DNA of 64,000 bases, from NCBI GenBank assembly GCA_934330725.1, contig CAKRGM010000011.1, positions 1 to 64,000 of the forward strand, read 5' to 3'. Of this stretch, positions 8,949 through 18,306 are shown piece by piece. The notes beneath the pieces were generated by a model. It saw nothing but the letters and a program-made list of their open reading frames with translations. It made no database searches and was not told the origin of the DNA. Origin of the DNA: an uncultured Lachnospiraceae bacterium. GTDB taxonomy: Bacteria > Bacillota > Clostridia > Lachnospirales > Lachnospiraceae. Both the position numbers and the translations under genes were made by a program. Every line of letters starts with the position of its first letter. Position 1 is the stretch's first letter.

Positions 8949-9249
8949 ATTTGGCCCTCGTATTTTATATTTTTTAAGATTAGATTATTGTGAAACTATG
9001 TACTCATACATCAATTTCAGAGTGATTTGTACACTATAATAATGTTTCGAACAATTATGAAAATATGTTACCTTATAAAAAAAATATCTTCAAGCAAAAT
9101 AGTTACAAAAATTAAAAAAATATGTCGATTAATGACATTGCTATATACAAAATAAGCAAAAATGTTGTATATTAGTACCGATGGGCAATTGGGGATAATC
9201 CGTTTGCTGATAAATATAAATACGCCAAAGGCGTAAAATGGAGGTTTTT
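8949..9249. other. Divergent intergenic region upstream of glnA
   Basis: This 301-nt AT-rich gap separates capA (minus) from glnA (plus). A perfect hairpin TACGCC-AAA-GGCGTA at 9221-9235 abuts the glnA ribosome site (GGAGG from 9240). It could affect glnA translation or be the last hairpin of a longer leader. I could not assign a clear -35/-10 pair. Confidence 0.5.
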
Positions 9250-10584
9250 ATGGCTAGATATACCAGAAATGACATATTCAGAATGGTGGAAGAAGAGGAC
9301 GTTGAATTTATACGACTCCAGTTCACCGATATATTCGGAACTCTTAAAAATGTAGCTATTACTTCAAGCCAGCTTGAAAAGGCGCTTGATAATAAATGCA
9401 TGTTTGATGGTTCATCTGTTGAAGGATTTGTAAGGATAGAAGAGTCGGATATGTACCTTTATCCTGATTATGACACGTTTGAAATCTTCCCATGGAGACC
9501 ACAGCAGGGAAAAGTTGCAAGGCTTATATGTGATGTTTATACACCGGATGGCAAACCATTTGCAGGCGATCCAAGAAATGTTCTTAAAAGGGTGGTAAAA
9601 GAAGCGCAGGATATGGGATATATGTTTGATGTTGGACCGGAATGCGAATTTTTCCTTTTCCATACAGATGATGACGGACTTCCAACAACACTTTCACATG
9701 AAAGAGCGGGATATTTTGATCTTGGACCAACAGATCTGGGCGAAAATGTAAGAAGAGATATGGTACTGACTCTTGAGGATATGGGATTTGAAATCGAGGC
9801 ATCCCACCATGAAGTAGCACCAGCGCAGCATGAAATAGATTTTAAGTATGATGAGGCAATAATTACAGCTGATAATATAGTTACATTTAAGCTTACAGTA
9901 AAGACAATTGCTAAGCGCCATGGGTTATATGCAACATTTATGCCAAAGCCAAAGTACGGAATAAATGGCTCTGGAATGCATGTAAATATGTCACTTGCAT
10001 CACTTGATGGAAAAAATGTTTTTGCAGATGAGAATGATGAACTTGGACTTTCAAAGATTGCATATCATTTTATCGCAGGAATTATTAAGCATGCCAAGGG
10101 GATGACAGCAATAACCAATCCGCTTGTTAATTCATATAAGCGACTCGTTCCGGGTTATGAAGCGCCGGTTTATATTGCATGGTCAGCTACTAACAGAAGT
10201 CCGTTGATAAGAATACCATCATCAAGAGGTAATTCAACAAGAGTAGAGCTTCGTAATCCTGATCCTTCAGCTAATCCGTATTTAGTTCTTGCATGCTGTC
10301 TGGCAGCAGGACTTGACGGAATTAAAAGAAAGCTTGAAGTTACAAAGAGTGTAGACTGTAATATATATGATATGACAGACGAGGAAAGACAGAATGCCGG
10401 AGTTGAAACACTTCCGGATAATCTCTATGATGCTGTCCTTGAACTTAATAAAGATAAGTTTATATGTGATGTGCTTGGAAAGCATATTACTGAAAAGTAT
10501 ACAGAGGCTAAGCTTCATGAGTGGAATGAATATCGTACAAGGGTTTCACAGTGGGAGATTGATGAATACCTTTATAAGTTTTAA
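9250..10584 (+). CDS. glnA: Glutamine synthetase, type I
   Basis: This enzyme makes glutamine from glutamate, ammonia and ATP. The 444-residue length and lack of an adenylylation-loop extension fit the GSI-alpha class of Firmicutes, which is regulated by feedback rather than by adenylylation. Recognisable elements are MFDGSSVEGF near residue 53, the GPECEFFLF metal site, EVAPAQHEI, KPKYGINGSGMHVN (ATP and ammonia site), NRSPLIRIP and the RVELRNPDPSANPYL segment. GGAGG precedes the ATG at 9250. An ANTAR-domain gene follows 121 nt downstream, a pairing known from other clostridia. Confidence 0.97.
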   Translation: MARYTRNDIFRMVEEEDVEFIRLQFTDIFGTLKNVAITSSQLEKALDNKCMFDGSSVEGFVRIEESDMYLYPDYDTFEIFPWRPQQGKVARLICDVYTPDGKPFAGDPRNVLKRVVKEAQDMGYMFDVGPECEFFLFHTDDDGLPTTLSHERAGYFDLGPTDLGENVRRDMVLTLEDMGFEIEASHHEVAPAQHEIDFKYDEAIITADNIVTFKLTVKTIAKRHGLYATFMPKPKYGINGSGMHVNMSLASLDGKNVFADENDELGLSKIAYHFIAGIIKHAKGMTAITNPLVNSYKRLVPGYEAPVYIAWSATNRSPLIRIPSSRGNSTRVELRNPDPSANPYLVLACCLAAGLDGIKRKLEVTKSVDCNIYDMTDEERQNAGVETLPDNLYDAVLELNKDKFICDVLGKHITEKYTEAKLHEWNEYRTRVSQWEIDEYLYKF

Positions 10585-10705
10585 CTGATAGAAAACTGAT
10601 ACATCCGGTATCCGCGAAATACGTCAGCAAGCATGACAGCAGTTTAAGTTGGTGAAAGATGTGTTAAAAAGTATTATCAGAGTATATTAAAACGGAGGAA
10701 GAGGT

Positions 10706-11263
10706 ATGGCAACACTGATTGTAGCATTTCCCAAGATTGAGGAGGCTAAGGCAATCAAAAATTTGTTAGTAAGAAAAGGCTATGATGTTGCAATTCCATG
10801 TACTACAGGCGCACAGATTATAAATCAGGCAGATGTCCTTTCAGATGGAATTATTATTTGTGGGTATAAGTTGTCTGATAATATGTTGTATTCTGAAGTA
10901 TATGATTGTAAGCCTAAAAGTTTTGAGCTTTTACTTGTAGCCTCTCGTAATTTATGGGAAAACTGTCAGGATAATGATATCGTCTGTGCATCAATGCCCA
11001 TAAAGGTAAACGATCTTATTGCCACAATTGAGATGATGCTTCAGGCGCAGGTCAGACGGCGTAAAAAGCTGCGTTCGCAGCCTAGGCGCAGGAGCCCGCA
11101 GGAACAAAAGGTAATAGATGATGCAAAAGCATTGCTGATGGATAGAAATAACATGTCAGAACAGGAAGCATTCAGATACATTCAGAAGTGCAGTATGGAC
11201 AGTGGTAACACAATGGTTGAATCTGCATCAATGATTCTTGATATTTTTTCAGATATTGCATAA
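10706..11263 (+). CDS. ANTAR-domain antiterminator with degenerate receiver
   Basis: The 185-residue protein has an N-terminal receiver-like fold (1-115), a basic linker (RRRKKLRSQPRRR) and a C-terminal ANTAR RNA-binding helix bundle from about 130. The ANTAR part contains KALLMDRNNMSEQEAFRYIQKCSMD. ANTAR proteins release transcription at paired short hairpins. The receiver lacks the usual phospho-Asp: the strand reads GIIICGYKL where an Asp is expected. Activation is therefore probably by a ligand or partner rather than phosphorylation. Its place after glnA suggests control of nitrogen assimilation. GGAGG supports the start. Confidence 0.85.
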   Translation: MATLIVAFPKIEEAKAIKNLLVRKGYDVAIPCTTGAQIINQADVLSDGIIICGYKLSDNMLYSEVYDCKPKSFELLLVASRNLWENCQDNDIVCASMPIKVNDLIATIEMMLQAQVRRRKKLRSQPRRRSPQEQKVIDDAKALLMDRNNMSEQEAFRYIQKCSMDSGNTMVESASMILDIFSDIA

Positions 11264-11288
11264 ATGTAATGCAGAAATGGAGGCATAT

Positions 11289-12161
11289 ATGAAATTTACG
11301 AAAATGCATGGCATAGGTAACGACTATGTATACGTCGATTGTACGAAGGAAGAATTAAGTGAACCTTCAAGGCTGGCAGTAAAGGTAAGCGACAGACATT
11401 TTGGAATAGGTTCGGATGGACTTATACTTATAAAAGCTTCTGATAAGGCAGATTTCTTTATGGAGATGTACAATGCGGACGGTTCACAGGGGAAAATGTG
11501 TGGAAACGGAATAAGATGTGTTGGTAAATACGTATATGATAATGGGCTTACTGATAAGACAACAGTTAAGATAGATACGTTATCAGGAGTAAAGACATTA
11601 CAGCTTCATTTAAAAGACGGTAAAGTAGAAACGGTAACAGTTGATATGGGAGCACCAATACTTGAGCCTGATAAGGTGCCGGTTGATATAAATGCATTTA
11701 AGGAGAATTCTGAAATGTCAGGTGACAAACCGGTTATTTCAAAGACTCTTGAAGTTGCAGGAAAAGAATACAAGGTAACATGTGTATCAATGGGCAATCC
11801 GCATGCCATAGTATATCTTGATAAGGATATTGATATAAAGAAGTTTGAAATTGAAAAAATCGGACCTGCATTTGAAAATCATAAAGCATTTCCAGACAGA
11901 GTAAATACTGAATTTATACAGGTTATTGATAAGGACAACCTTAATATGCGTGTATGGGAAAGAGGCTCCGGAGAAACACTTGCATGCGGAACAGGAGCAT
12001 GTGCAAGTCTTGTTGCCACAGTTCTTAATGGTCTGTGTAATAGTACTGCAACGTTGCACCTGCTTGGTGGGGATTTAAAGATAACTTGGGATCAGGAGAA
12101 GAAAACGGTATTTCTTGAAGGCCCTGCAGAGGTGTCATTTACAGGTGAATACCACGAATGA
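11289..12161 (+). CDS. dapF: Diaminopimelate epimerase
   Basis: This enzyme converts LL- to meso-diaminopimelate for lysine and peptidoglycan synthesis. The 290-residue protein carries both catalytic cysteines, one in GKMCGNGIRC (Cys71) and one in LACGTGACA (Cys233). It also has the N-terminal MHGIGNDYVYVD motif and RVWERGSGET. The ATG at 11289 has GGAGG at the right distance. A longer frame starting at 11238 would overlap the ANTAR gene and is less likely. The 25-nt spacing from the ANTAR gene suggests co-transcription. Confidence 0.96.
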   Translation: MKFTKMHGIGNDYVYVDCTKEELSEPSRLAVKVSDRHFGIGSDGLILIKASDKADFFMEMYNADGSQGKMCGNGIRCVGKYVYDNGLTDKTTVKIDTLSGVKTLQLHLKDGKVETVTVDMGAPILEPDKVPVDINAFKENSEMSGDKPVISKTLEVAGKEYKVTCVSMGNPHAIVYLDKDIDIKKFEIEKIGPAFENHKAFPDRVNTEFIQVIDKDNLNMRVWERGSGETLACGTGACASLVATVLNGLCNSTATLHLLGGDLKITWDQEKKTVFLEGPAEVSFTGEYHE

Positions 12162-12188
12162 TGTTTGATGAGAATGGAGAATAGTGTA

Positions 12189-12827
12189 ATGTGGATTAAT
12201 ATGATATCAGAAAAGACAATGGATGCATTTCTTGAAGAATTGTCTTCATCCAGTCCTGTTCCGGGCGGTGGCGGTGTAAGTGCGTATGCAGCGGCAGCCG
12301 GAATGGCGCTGGGACTTATGGTAGCAAATCTTACGACCGGTAAGAAAAAATACCAGCAGTATCAGCAGGAAATCGATGTTATGCTTGTCGATATGAATAA
12401 GAGAATGGAAAGTTTTAAGGAATATATTGACAAAGATGCGCAGGTTTTTGAGCCACTGTCAAAGGCATATGGTCTTCCAAAGACAACACAGGAAGAAATA
12501 AACCTTAGAAATGAAGTACTCGAGAAAAATCTTTTTAATGCGGCGCAGGTGCCTCTTGAACTTATGCAGGCTGTATATGATGCAATGGCGAAGATGGAAA
12601 GAATGGCTGTTATTGGAAGCCGTCTTGCAATAAGCGATATAGGAGTTGGAATCCAGATGCTTAAGGCCGCACTAAATGGAGCTTCGTTTAATGTTTACAT
12701 TAACACAAAGTTAATGAAAAACATAACAATTGCAGATGATATGAATGCTAAGGCTGACAGGCTCATAGCTGATGGCAATGCACTTGCAGACAGGATAAAC
12801 AGTGCGGTTATGGAACTTGTGAGATAG
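12189..12827 (+). CDS. Cyclodeaminase/cyclohydrolase (FchA-type) family protein
   Basis: This 212-residue helical protein matches the formimidoyl-tetrahydrofolate cyclodeaminase family (FTCD C-terminal domain, FchA). It has the folate-binding signature SSSPVPGGGGVSAYAAAAGMA (the central PVPGGGG at about residues 19-25) and conserved downstream helices with SRLAISDIGVG. It forms methenyl-THF from formimino-THF, or acts as methenyl-THF cyclohydrolase. folD follows immediately, which supports a one-carbon role. The ATG at 12189 has GGAG 9 nt upstream; an in-frame ATG at 12165 is possible. Confidence 0.88.
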   Translation: MWINMISEKTMDAFLEELSSSSPVPGGGGVSAYAAAAGMALGLMVANLTTGKKKYQQYQQEIDVMLVDMNKRMESFKEYIDKDAQVFEPLSKAYGLPKTTQEEINLRNEVLEKNLFNAAQVPLELMQAVYDAMAKMERMAVIGSRLAISDIGVGIQMLKAALNGASFNVYINTKLMKNITIADDMNAKADRLIADGNALADRINSAVMELVR

Positions 12828-12919
12828 TATGGAGTATCATGCTGATGCAATGACATGAGAGTCTGGAATTAAATATATACAGATAATATATAGCATTGGA
12901 AAGGTATGGTTATTATTTT

Positions 12920-13768
12920 ATGGAAATATTAAGAGGAGCAGATGTTGCAAAATCAATAAATGAGCAGCTTATTAAGGGACTTGAAAAACTTGATGGTAAA
13001 ATCCCGCATCTTGCAATAATAAGAGTAGGAGAACGCCCCGATGATATGTCATATGAGCGTGGAGCACTCAAAAAGATGGAAAAAGTTGGATTTGAAGCAA
13101 CATCATATACATTTCCTGCTGATATAACAAATGATGATTTTCAGAAGGAATTTGATAAGATAAATGAAAATGAGGATGTTGATGGAATATTACTTCTGCG
13201 TCCTCTTCCAAAACATATTGATGAAAAACTTATAGAAAAGAAAATAAACCCGGATAAGGATATTGATGGAATATCTCCTGTCAATCTTGCAAAGGTGTTT
13301 GCGGGGGATGAAACAGGATTTGCACCTTGTACGGCAGAGGCAGTTATCGAGATGCTTGATTATGCCGGTGTTGATTTAACAGGAAAACGGGCTGTAGTTG
13401 TAGGAAGAAGCCTTGTTATTGGAAAACCTGTAGCCATGATGCTTTTAAAGAAGAATGCTACGGTTACGATATGCCACACAAGAACTAAAGATATGAAAAA
13501 AACATGTCATGATGCCGAAATCGTAGTTGCGGCAGCAGGCTGTGCAAAGATGATTAATGCAGATTATGTTGGTGATGGCGCGGTAGTTATTGATGTGGGA
13601 ATAAATGTGGATGAAGATGGAAAGCTCTGCGGTGATGTTGAACTTGATTCTTTGGAAGGAAAAGCATCTTTAGCAACACCTGTGCCTGGCGGAGTTGGTT
13701 CTGTAACAACATCAGTGCTTGCAAAGCATCTGTTTAAGGCAGCCAAGAGAGCCGGAAGGAAAATGTGA
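12920..13768 (+). CDS. folD: Methylenetetrahydrofolate dehydrogenase / cyclohydrolase
   Basis: FolD interconverts methylene-, methenyl- and 10-formyl-THF using NADP. The 282-residue protein shows SYERGALKKMEKVGF (catalytic Lys region), DGILLLRPLPKHI, PDKDIDGISPVN, GFAPCTAEA, the Rossmann GRSLVIGKPVAMML and the final TPVPGGVGSVTTSVL. The ATG at 12920 fits homologues, but its AAGG ribosome site is about 15 nt away; the in-frame ATG at 12896 is the alternative. The next frame starts inside the stop codon (TGATG), suggesting translational coupling. Confidence 0.94.
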   Translation: MEILRGADVAKSINEQLIKGLEKLDGKIPHLAIIRVGERPDDMSYERGALKKMEKVGFEATSYTFPADITNDDFQKEFDKINENEDVDGILLLRPLPKHIDEKLIEKKINPDKDIDGISPVNLAKVFAGDETGFAPCTAEAVIEMLDYAGVDLTGKRAVVVGRSLVIGKPVAMMLLKKNATVTICHTRTKDMKKTCHDAEIVVAAAGCAKMINADYVGDGAVVIDVGINVDEDGKLCGDVELDSLEGKASLATPVPGGVGSVTTSVLAKHLFKAAKRAGRKM

Positions 13769-14318
13769 TGTCAGAACTTATTGATGCCTGGAATAAGGTA
13801 GTAGGAATGTTTGTCGGGGAAAATGCTTACCCATGGCAGATAAGTGTTGGGGTTGCAATACTTATTCCCGGATATATTTTTGCTTTAAGGTTTTGTGGAA
13901 AAAGGAAGTCGGCTTAAAAAAAAGAATAACGCAGGCGAAAGAAAAGGGACATATGGTATCTGCAACTATAGCAAAAGATGATGAGATAAGACTTGCAAGA
14001 AACAGGTCCCGTAGAACACATACCAATGGTATATCAGAGTATTATTCTGCAAAATATACCTATGTGGTAAATGGTAAACAATATACCAGAAAGTTCTCAG
14101 CAGATCCAAGACATCATACACATTAACCATTGCGTATGTATATTAACGTATACTGGGATGAAGATCCACAAAAAGCATTCTGGGAACAGGGAAGCGATGC
14201 CCTGGGAAGCTGGTATGAAATATTTTCAATGTTATTTCCATGGATTCTTGCATTTGCTGTAATATTTTTATTAGGTGGAGCGGATGCAGTAAAAGAGTAT
14301 CAGGCACGTATGAAATGA
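13768..14318 (+). pseudogene. Broken DUF3592-like membrane protein gene
   Basis: Three reading-frame pieces together resemble one small membrane protein. Piece 1 (13768-13917) gives 49 residues with a membrane span, ISVGVAILIPGYIFALRF, then stops. Piece 2 is in the -1 frame, from about 13890 to the TAA at 14124. It contains KGHMVSATIAKDD and YTYVVNGKQYTRKF, typical of the DUF3592 extracytoplasmic domain. Piece 3 is in the same frame as piece 2 (about 14127-14318), with INVYWDEDPQKAF and a second span. The break between 1 and 2 lies in an A-rich tract (13898-13927). Separate small genes are the alternative. Confidence 0.65.
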
Positions 14319-14378
14319 TAATGAAATCAGCAGCTGATACAGATTACCGGGGAATTTATCAGGAAAATAAAAAAAGAC

Positions 14379-14407
14379 TTGAAATGCATTAAATAGTATG
14401 ATAGCAT
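14379..14407 (+). promoter_or_regulatory. Promoter of the aspS leader
   Basis: TTGAAA (14379-14384) and TAGCAT (14402-14407) are separated by 17 nt, just upstream of the T-box RNA. Confidence 0.6.
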
Positions 14408-14427
14408 AAATTTATCTAAATACAAAA

Positions 14428-14681
14428 AAGCTGTGAAAGAGACTTCTTTTCATGGAACCTGACAGGAAAGTTATGCCACCGGCTGAGAGCATACGCAGGG
14501 AATTGATAAGCGGAACACTCTGGAGCCGGACTGTTGAAACTTATGAATAGTAGGCAGTCACGTTTTTACGCGTTAAGTATGTTAAAGGAACAGCAAAGCT
14601 GTTTGAATGCGGGTGGTACCGCGGATAAGATTGTTTATTCGTCCCGGAATGTTTAATTACATTCCGGGACTTTTTGTTTTT
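14428..14681 (+). promoter_or_regulatory. T-box riboswitch controlling aspS-gatCAB
   Basis: The leader has a long 5' stem region with the CGGCTGAGAGC distal element and the signature GCGGGTGGTACCGCGG at about 14609-14624. That signature is the T-box that pairs with the acceptor end of uncharged tRNA. A strong terminator hairpin follows. Its position makes aspS-gatC-gatA-gatB respond to uncharged tRNA, presumably tRNA-Asp or tRNA-Asn. I could not fold Stem I well enough to fix the specifier codon. Confidence 0.93.
14641..14681 (+). terminator. T-box terminator hairpin
   Basis: A perfect 12-bp stem, GTCCCGGAATGT (14641-14652) with ACATTCCGGGAC (14659-14670), is followed by TTTTTGTTTTT. It is the conditional terminator of the T-box leader. 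Confidence 0.92.
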
Positions 14682-14725
14682 TCTGCAGAGGAAAAGCACG
14701 CAAAGCGAAAGGAGTAAAAGAAAAA

Positions 14726-16471
14726 ATGGGAAACATTTACAGAGATGTCACACTTAATAATGTAAGTGAGAATGATATTGGAAAGGAGCTTAAGGTATCA
14801 GGATGGGTAGAAAACATCCGAGATCATGGCGGTGTATCTTTTATTGATTTAAGAGATATGTATGCAGTCCTTCAGGTCGTTATCCGTGATCCTGAACTTT
14901 TAAAGGGAATCAAAAAAGAAGAATGTATTTCAATTCATGGTATTGTTGAAAAGAGAGATGAAGAAACATATAATCCTAAGATTCCATCAGGTACAATTGA
15001 ACTTGAAGCCAGGGAAATAACAATGCTTGGTGAAGTATATCAGGCACTTCCGTTTGAGGTAATGACATCAAAAGAAGTAAGAGAAGATGTTCGTTTAAAG
15101 TATCGTTATCTTGACTTAAGAAATGATAAGGTAAAAGACAATATCCTTTTCCGTTCAAAGGTTATCTCATTTTTACGTCAGAAAATGACAGACATGGGAT
15201 TCGTGGATATTCAGACTCCTATCCTTTGTGCATCATCACCTGAAGGCGCAAGAGACTACATCGTTCCTTCAAGAAAATATAAGGGCAAGTTTTATGCACT
15301 TCCACAGGCACCACAGCAGTACAAGCAGTTGCTTATGGTATCAGGTATTGATAAGTATTTCCAGGTTGCTCCTTGCTTCAGGGATGAAGATGCAAGAGCT
15401 GACCGTTCACCAGGAGAATTCTATCAGTTGGATTTTGAAATGAGCTTTGCTACTCAGGAAGATGTTTTCAAGGTTGGTGAAGAAGTGCTTACTGAGACAT
15501 TTGAAAAGTTTGCACCTGAAGGATATGAGGTTACAAAGGGACCTTACCCTATTATAAGCTATAAGCAGGCAATGCTTGAGTTTGGTTCAGATAAGCCGGA
15601 TTTAAGAAATCCACTTAGAATAATTGATGTAACAGAATTCTTCCAGAGATGTACATTTAAGCCATTTATTGGTAAGACAGTAAGAGCAATCAAGGTTCAT
15701 AATAAGATGTCAAAGGGCTTCCATGAAAAGCTTCTTAAGTTCGCAACAGGCATCGGAATGGGCGGACTTGGTTATCTTGAAGTATTAGAAGATATGTCTT
15801 ATAAGGGACCTATCGATAAGTTTATTCCTGATGACATGAAGAAAGAATTTTTAGAGCTTGCAAAACTTGAAGCCGGCGATACAATTTTCTTTATGGCTGA
15901 TAAGGAAGAAAGAGCTGCATATTATGCAGGACAGATCCGTAATGAACTTGGAGAAAAGCTTGACTTGTTGGAAAAGAACGCTTACAGATTCTGTTATGTT
16001 AATGATTTCCCAATGTTTGAAAAGGATCCTGAAACAAAGAAGATTGGATTTACACATAATCCATTTTCAATGCCACAGGGCGGACTTGAAGCATTAAATA
16101 CAATGGATCCGCTTGATATTCTCGCATATCAGTATGATATCGTATGTAACGGTATTGAATTATCATCAGGCGCTGTCAGAAACCATGATATGAGAATAAT
16201 GGTTAAGGCATTTGAAATTGCAGGTTATGATGAAGAAGTATTAAAAGAAAAGTTTGGAGCATTATACAACGCATTCCAGTTCGGAGCACCTCCACATGCC
16301 GGTATGGCACCTGGAATTGACCGTATGATTATGCTTCTTAGAAATGAAGAAAATATCCGTGAAATAATACCATTCCCTATGAGTGGTACAGCTCAGGATT
16401 TTATGTGTGGAGCACCTAACGAAGTAACAGAGCAGCAGTTAAGGGAAGTTCACATCAAGGTTCGTGATTAA
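14726..16471 (+). CDS. aspS: Aspartyl-tRNA synthetase
   Basis: This 581-residue class II synthetase of the bacterial type has an N-terminal OB-fold (GWVENIRDHGGVSFIDLRD), motif 2 in FRDEDARADRSPGEFYQLD, the QAPQQYKQ aspartate loop, a GAD insertion (GIGMGGLGYLEV near residue 350) and motif 3 in GAPPHAGMAPGIDRM. It charges tRNA-Asp. Because gatCAB follows directly, it may be non-discriminating and also make Asp-tRNA-Asn for amidation; this is inference from context. AGGAG precedes the ATG. Expression is under the T-box. Confidence 0.97.
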   Translation: MGNIYRDVTLNNVSENDIGKELKVSGWVENIRDHGGVSFIDLRDMYAVLQVVIRDPELLKGIKKEECISIHGIVEKRDEETYNPKIPSGTIELEAREITMLGEVYQALPFEVMTSKEVREDVRLKYRYLDLRNDKVKDNILFRSKVISFLRQKMTDMGFVDIQTPILCASSPEGARDYIVPSRKYKGKFYALPQAPQQYKQLLMVSGIDKYFQVAPCFRDEDARADRSPGEFYQLDFEMSFATQEDVFKVGEEVLTETFEKFAPEGYEVTKGPYPIISYKQAMLEFGSDKPDLRNPLRIIDVTEFFQRCTFKPFIGKTVRAIKVHNKMSKGFHEKLLKFATGIGMGGLGYLEVLEDMSYKGPIDKFIPDDMKKEFLELAKLEAGDTIFFMADKEERAAYYAGQIRNELGEKLDLLEKNAYRFCYVNDFPMFEKDPETKKIGFTHNPFSMPQGGLEALNTMDPLDILAYQYDIVCNGIELSSGAVRNHDMRIMVKAFEIAGYDEEVLKEKFGALYNAFQFGAPPHAGMAPGIDRMIMLLRNEENIREIIPFPMSGTAQDFMCGAPNEVTEQQLREVHIKVRD

Positions 16472-16521
16472 AAGGATTTACACCATACTGATGCAAAGCG
16501 TATGCGGAATGGAGGATTAAT

Positions 16522-16815
16522 ATGGCAAATGTTATTAGTGATGAAACAATAGATTACGTAGGTATTCTTGCCAAGCTTGAACTTTCTGATGAGGAAAAAG
16601 AAGCAGCCAAAAAGGATATGGCAAGCATGCTTGATTATATTGATAAACTGAATGAACTTGATACAACAGGTGTTGAGCCGATGTCACATGTTTTCCCTGT
16701 ATCAAATGTTATGAGAGAAGATGTTGTTACAAATGGTGACGGAAGCGAAGATACACTTAAGAATGCACCGGAAAGAAAAGATTCGGCTTTTGTTGTTCCA
16801 AAGACAGTTGATTAG
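16522..16815 (+). CDS. gatC: Asp/Glu-tRNA amidotransferase subunit C
   Basis: The 97-residue protein has the GatC pattern: an N-terminal helix with IDYVGILAKLELSDEE, a DYIDKLNELDTTGVEPMSHVF core and a C-terminal NAPERKDSAFVVPK. GatC wraps around and stabilises the GatA-GatB pair. GGAGG precedes the ATG. It is the second gene of the aspS operon. Confidence 0.96.
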   Translation: MANVISDETIDYVGILAKLELSDEEKEAAKKDMASMLDYIDKLNELDTTGVEPMSHVFPVSNVMREDVVTNGDGSEDTLKNAPERKDSAFVVPKTVD

Positions 16816-16839
16816 TTGTGTGCAGAAAGGAAAAATGCT

Positions 16840-18306
16840 ATGAGTTTATTGGATTTAACAGCAGTAGAGCTTGCCAAAAGCATTAAGGAAGGTAAGACTA
16901 CAGCGGTGGAAGCAATGCAGGCAGTTATAGACCAGATTGAAAAGTATGAACAGGATTACAACTGCTATGTAACATTTGATAAAGAAGAAGCACTTGCTGC
17001 AGCAGCAAAGGTGCAGAAAGCTATTGAGGATGGAAAGTTAAAGGATTCTCCTTTAGCAGGAGTACCTGTTGCAATAAAAGATAATATGTGCATAAAGGAT
17101 ATGCTTACAACATGTTCATCAAATATCCTTAATAATTTTGTTCCAGCATTTACAGCCGAAGCTGTTTTAAAGCTTCAGGAAGCTGGTGCGGTAATAATCG
17201 GAAAGACAAATATGGACGAATTTGCCATGGGTTCAACAACGGAAACATCTGCATATGGACCTACAAAGAATCCATGTAATACAGAGCATGTACCTGGTGG
17301 GTCATCAGGTGGTTCAGCTGCGGCAGTTGCCGGGGATGAATGTTTCTTTGCATTAGGTTCGGATACAGGCGGTTCAATAAGACAGCCTGCATCATATTGT
17401 GGTGTTGTTGGTATGAAGCCTACTTACGGAACTGTATCACGTTATGGCCTTGTGGCTTATGGTTCATCACTTGACCAGATTGGACCGCTGTGCAAGGATG
17501 TAACGGACTGTGCAGTTATAATGGAAACAATCGCTTCACATGATGAAAAGGATTCAACTTCACTTGACAGAAAAGACACTGATTTTACATCAGCACTTGT
17601 AAATGATGTTAAGGGAATGAAAATCGGTATTCCAAAGGATTATTTTGGAGATGGGCTTGATCCGGAAGTAAAAGAAGCTATTTTAAAGGCTGTTGATGTG
17701 CTTAAGGAAAAGGGTGCCATTGTTGAAGAGTTCGATTTAAGTCTTGTTGAGTATGCTATTCCTGCATATTACACAATCGCTGCGGCAGAAGCAAGCTCAA
17801 ACCTTGAACGTTTTGATGGTGTAAAGTACGGATACAGAACAAAAGATTATGATGGCCTTCACAATATGTATAAGAAAACAAGATCAGAAGGCTTTGGACC
17901 TGAAGTTAAGAGAAGAATCATGCTTGGATCATTTGTATTAAGCTCAGGATATTATGATGCATATTACCTTAAGGCTTTAAGAGTAAAGGCATTGATAAAG
18001 AAAGCTTTTGATGAAGCATTTTCAAAGTATGATCTTATTATCGGACCGGCAGCACCTACGACTGCACCAAAATTGGGAGCTTCGCTTTCAGATCCTATTA
18101 AAATGTATCTTGGTGATATATATACAATATCTGTAAACCTTGCGGGTCTTCCGGGACTTACGATTCCTTGTGGTAAGGATTCAAAAGGCCTTCCAATAGG
18201 TATGCAGCTGATTGGAGATTGCTTTAAAGAAAAGAATTTGATTCAGGCAGCCTACACATATGAGCAGGCATGTGGAAATGGAGGAAAATATGGCAAAAGA
18301 ATATGA
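16840..18306 (+). CDS. gatA: Asp/Glu-tRNA amidotransferase subunit A
   Basis: This 488-residue amidase-signature subunit releases ammonia from glutamine. The Ser-cisSer-Lys triad can be read in VAIKDNMC (Lys), PGGSSGGSAAAVAG and GSDTGGSIRQPASYCG (nucleophile Ser). The ATG at 16840 has AGAAAGG 9 nt upstream; an in-frame TTG at 16816 abuts the gatC stop and is less likely. Its end overlaps gatB by 17 nt, indicating translational coupling. Confidence 0.96.
   Translation: MSLLDLTAVELAKSIKEGKTTAVEAMQAVIDQIEKYEQDYNCYVTFDKEEALAAAAKVQKAIEDGKLKDSPLAGVPVAIKDNMCIKDMLTTCSSNILNNFVPAFTAEAVLKLQEAGAVIIGKTNMDEFAMGSTTETSAYGPTKNPCNTEHVPGGSSGGSAAAVAGDECFFALGSDTGGSIRQPASYCGVVGMKPTYGTVSRYGLVAYGSSLDQIGPLCKDVTDCAVIMETIASHDEKDSTSLDRKDTDFTSALVNDVKGMKIGIPKDYFGDGLDPEVKEAILKAVDVLKEKGAIVEEFDLSLVEYAIPAYYTIAAAEASSNLERFDGVKYGYRTKDYDGLHNMYKKTRSEGFGPEVKRRIMLGSFVLSSGYYDAYYLKALRVKALIKKAFDEAFSKYDLIIGPAAPTTAPKLGASLSDPIKMYLGDIYTISVNLAGLPGLTIPCGKDSKGLPIGMQLIGDCFKEKNLIQAAYTYEQACGNGGKYGKRI

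Noticed and set aside
13890..13930. Programmed -1 frameshift in the A-rich tract of the broken membrane gene
   Set aside because: The tract does not form a canonical X-XXY-YYZ heptamer in the zero frame, and a second lesion (TAA at 14124) follows, so decay is simpler.
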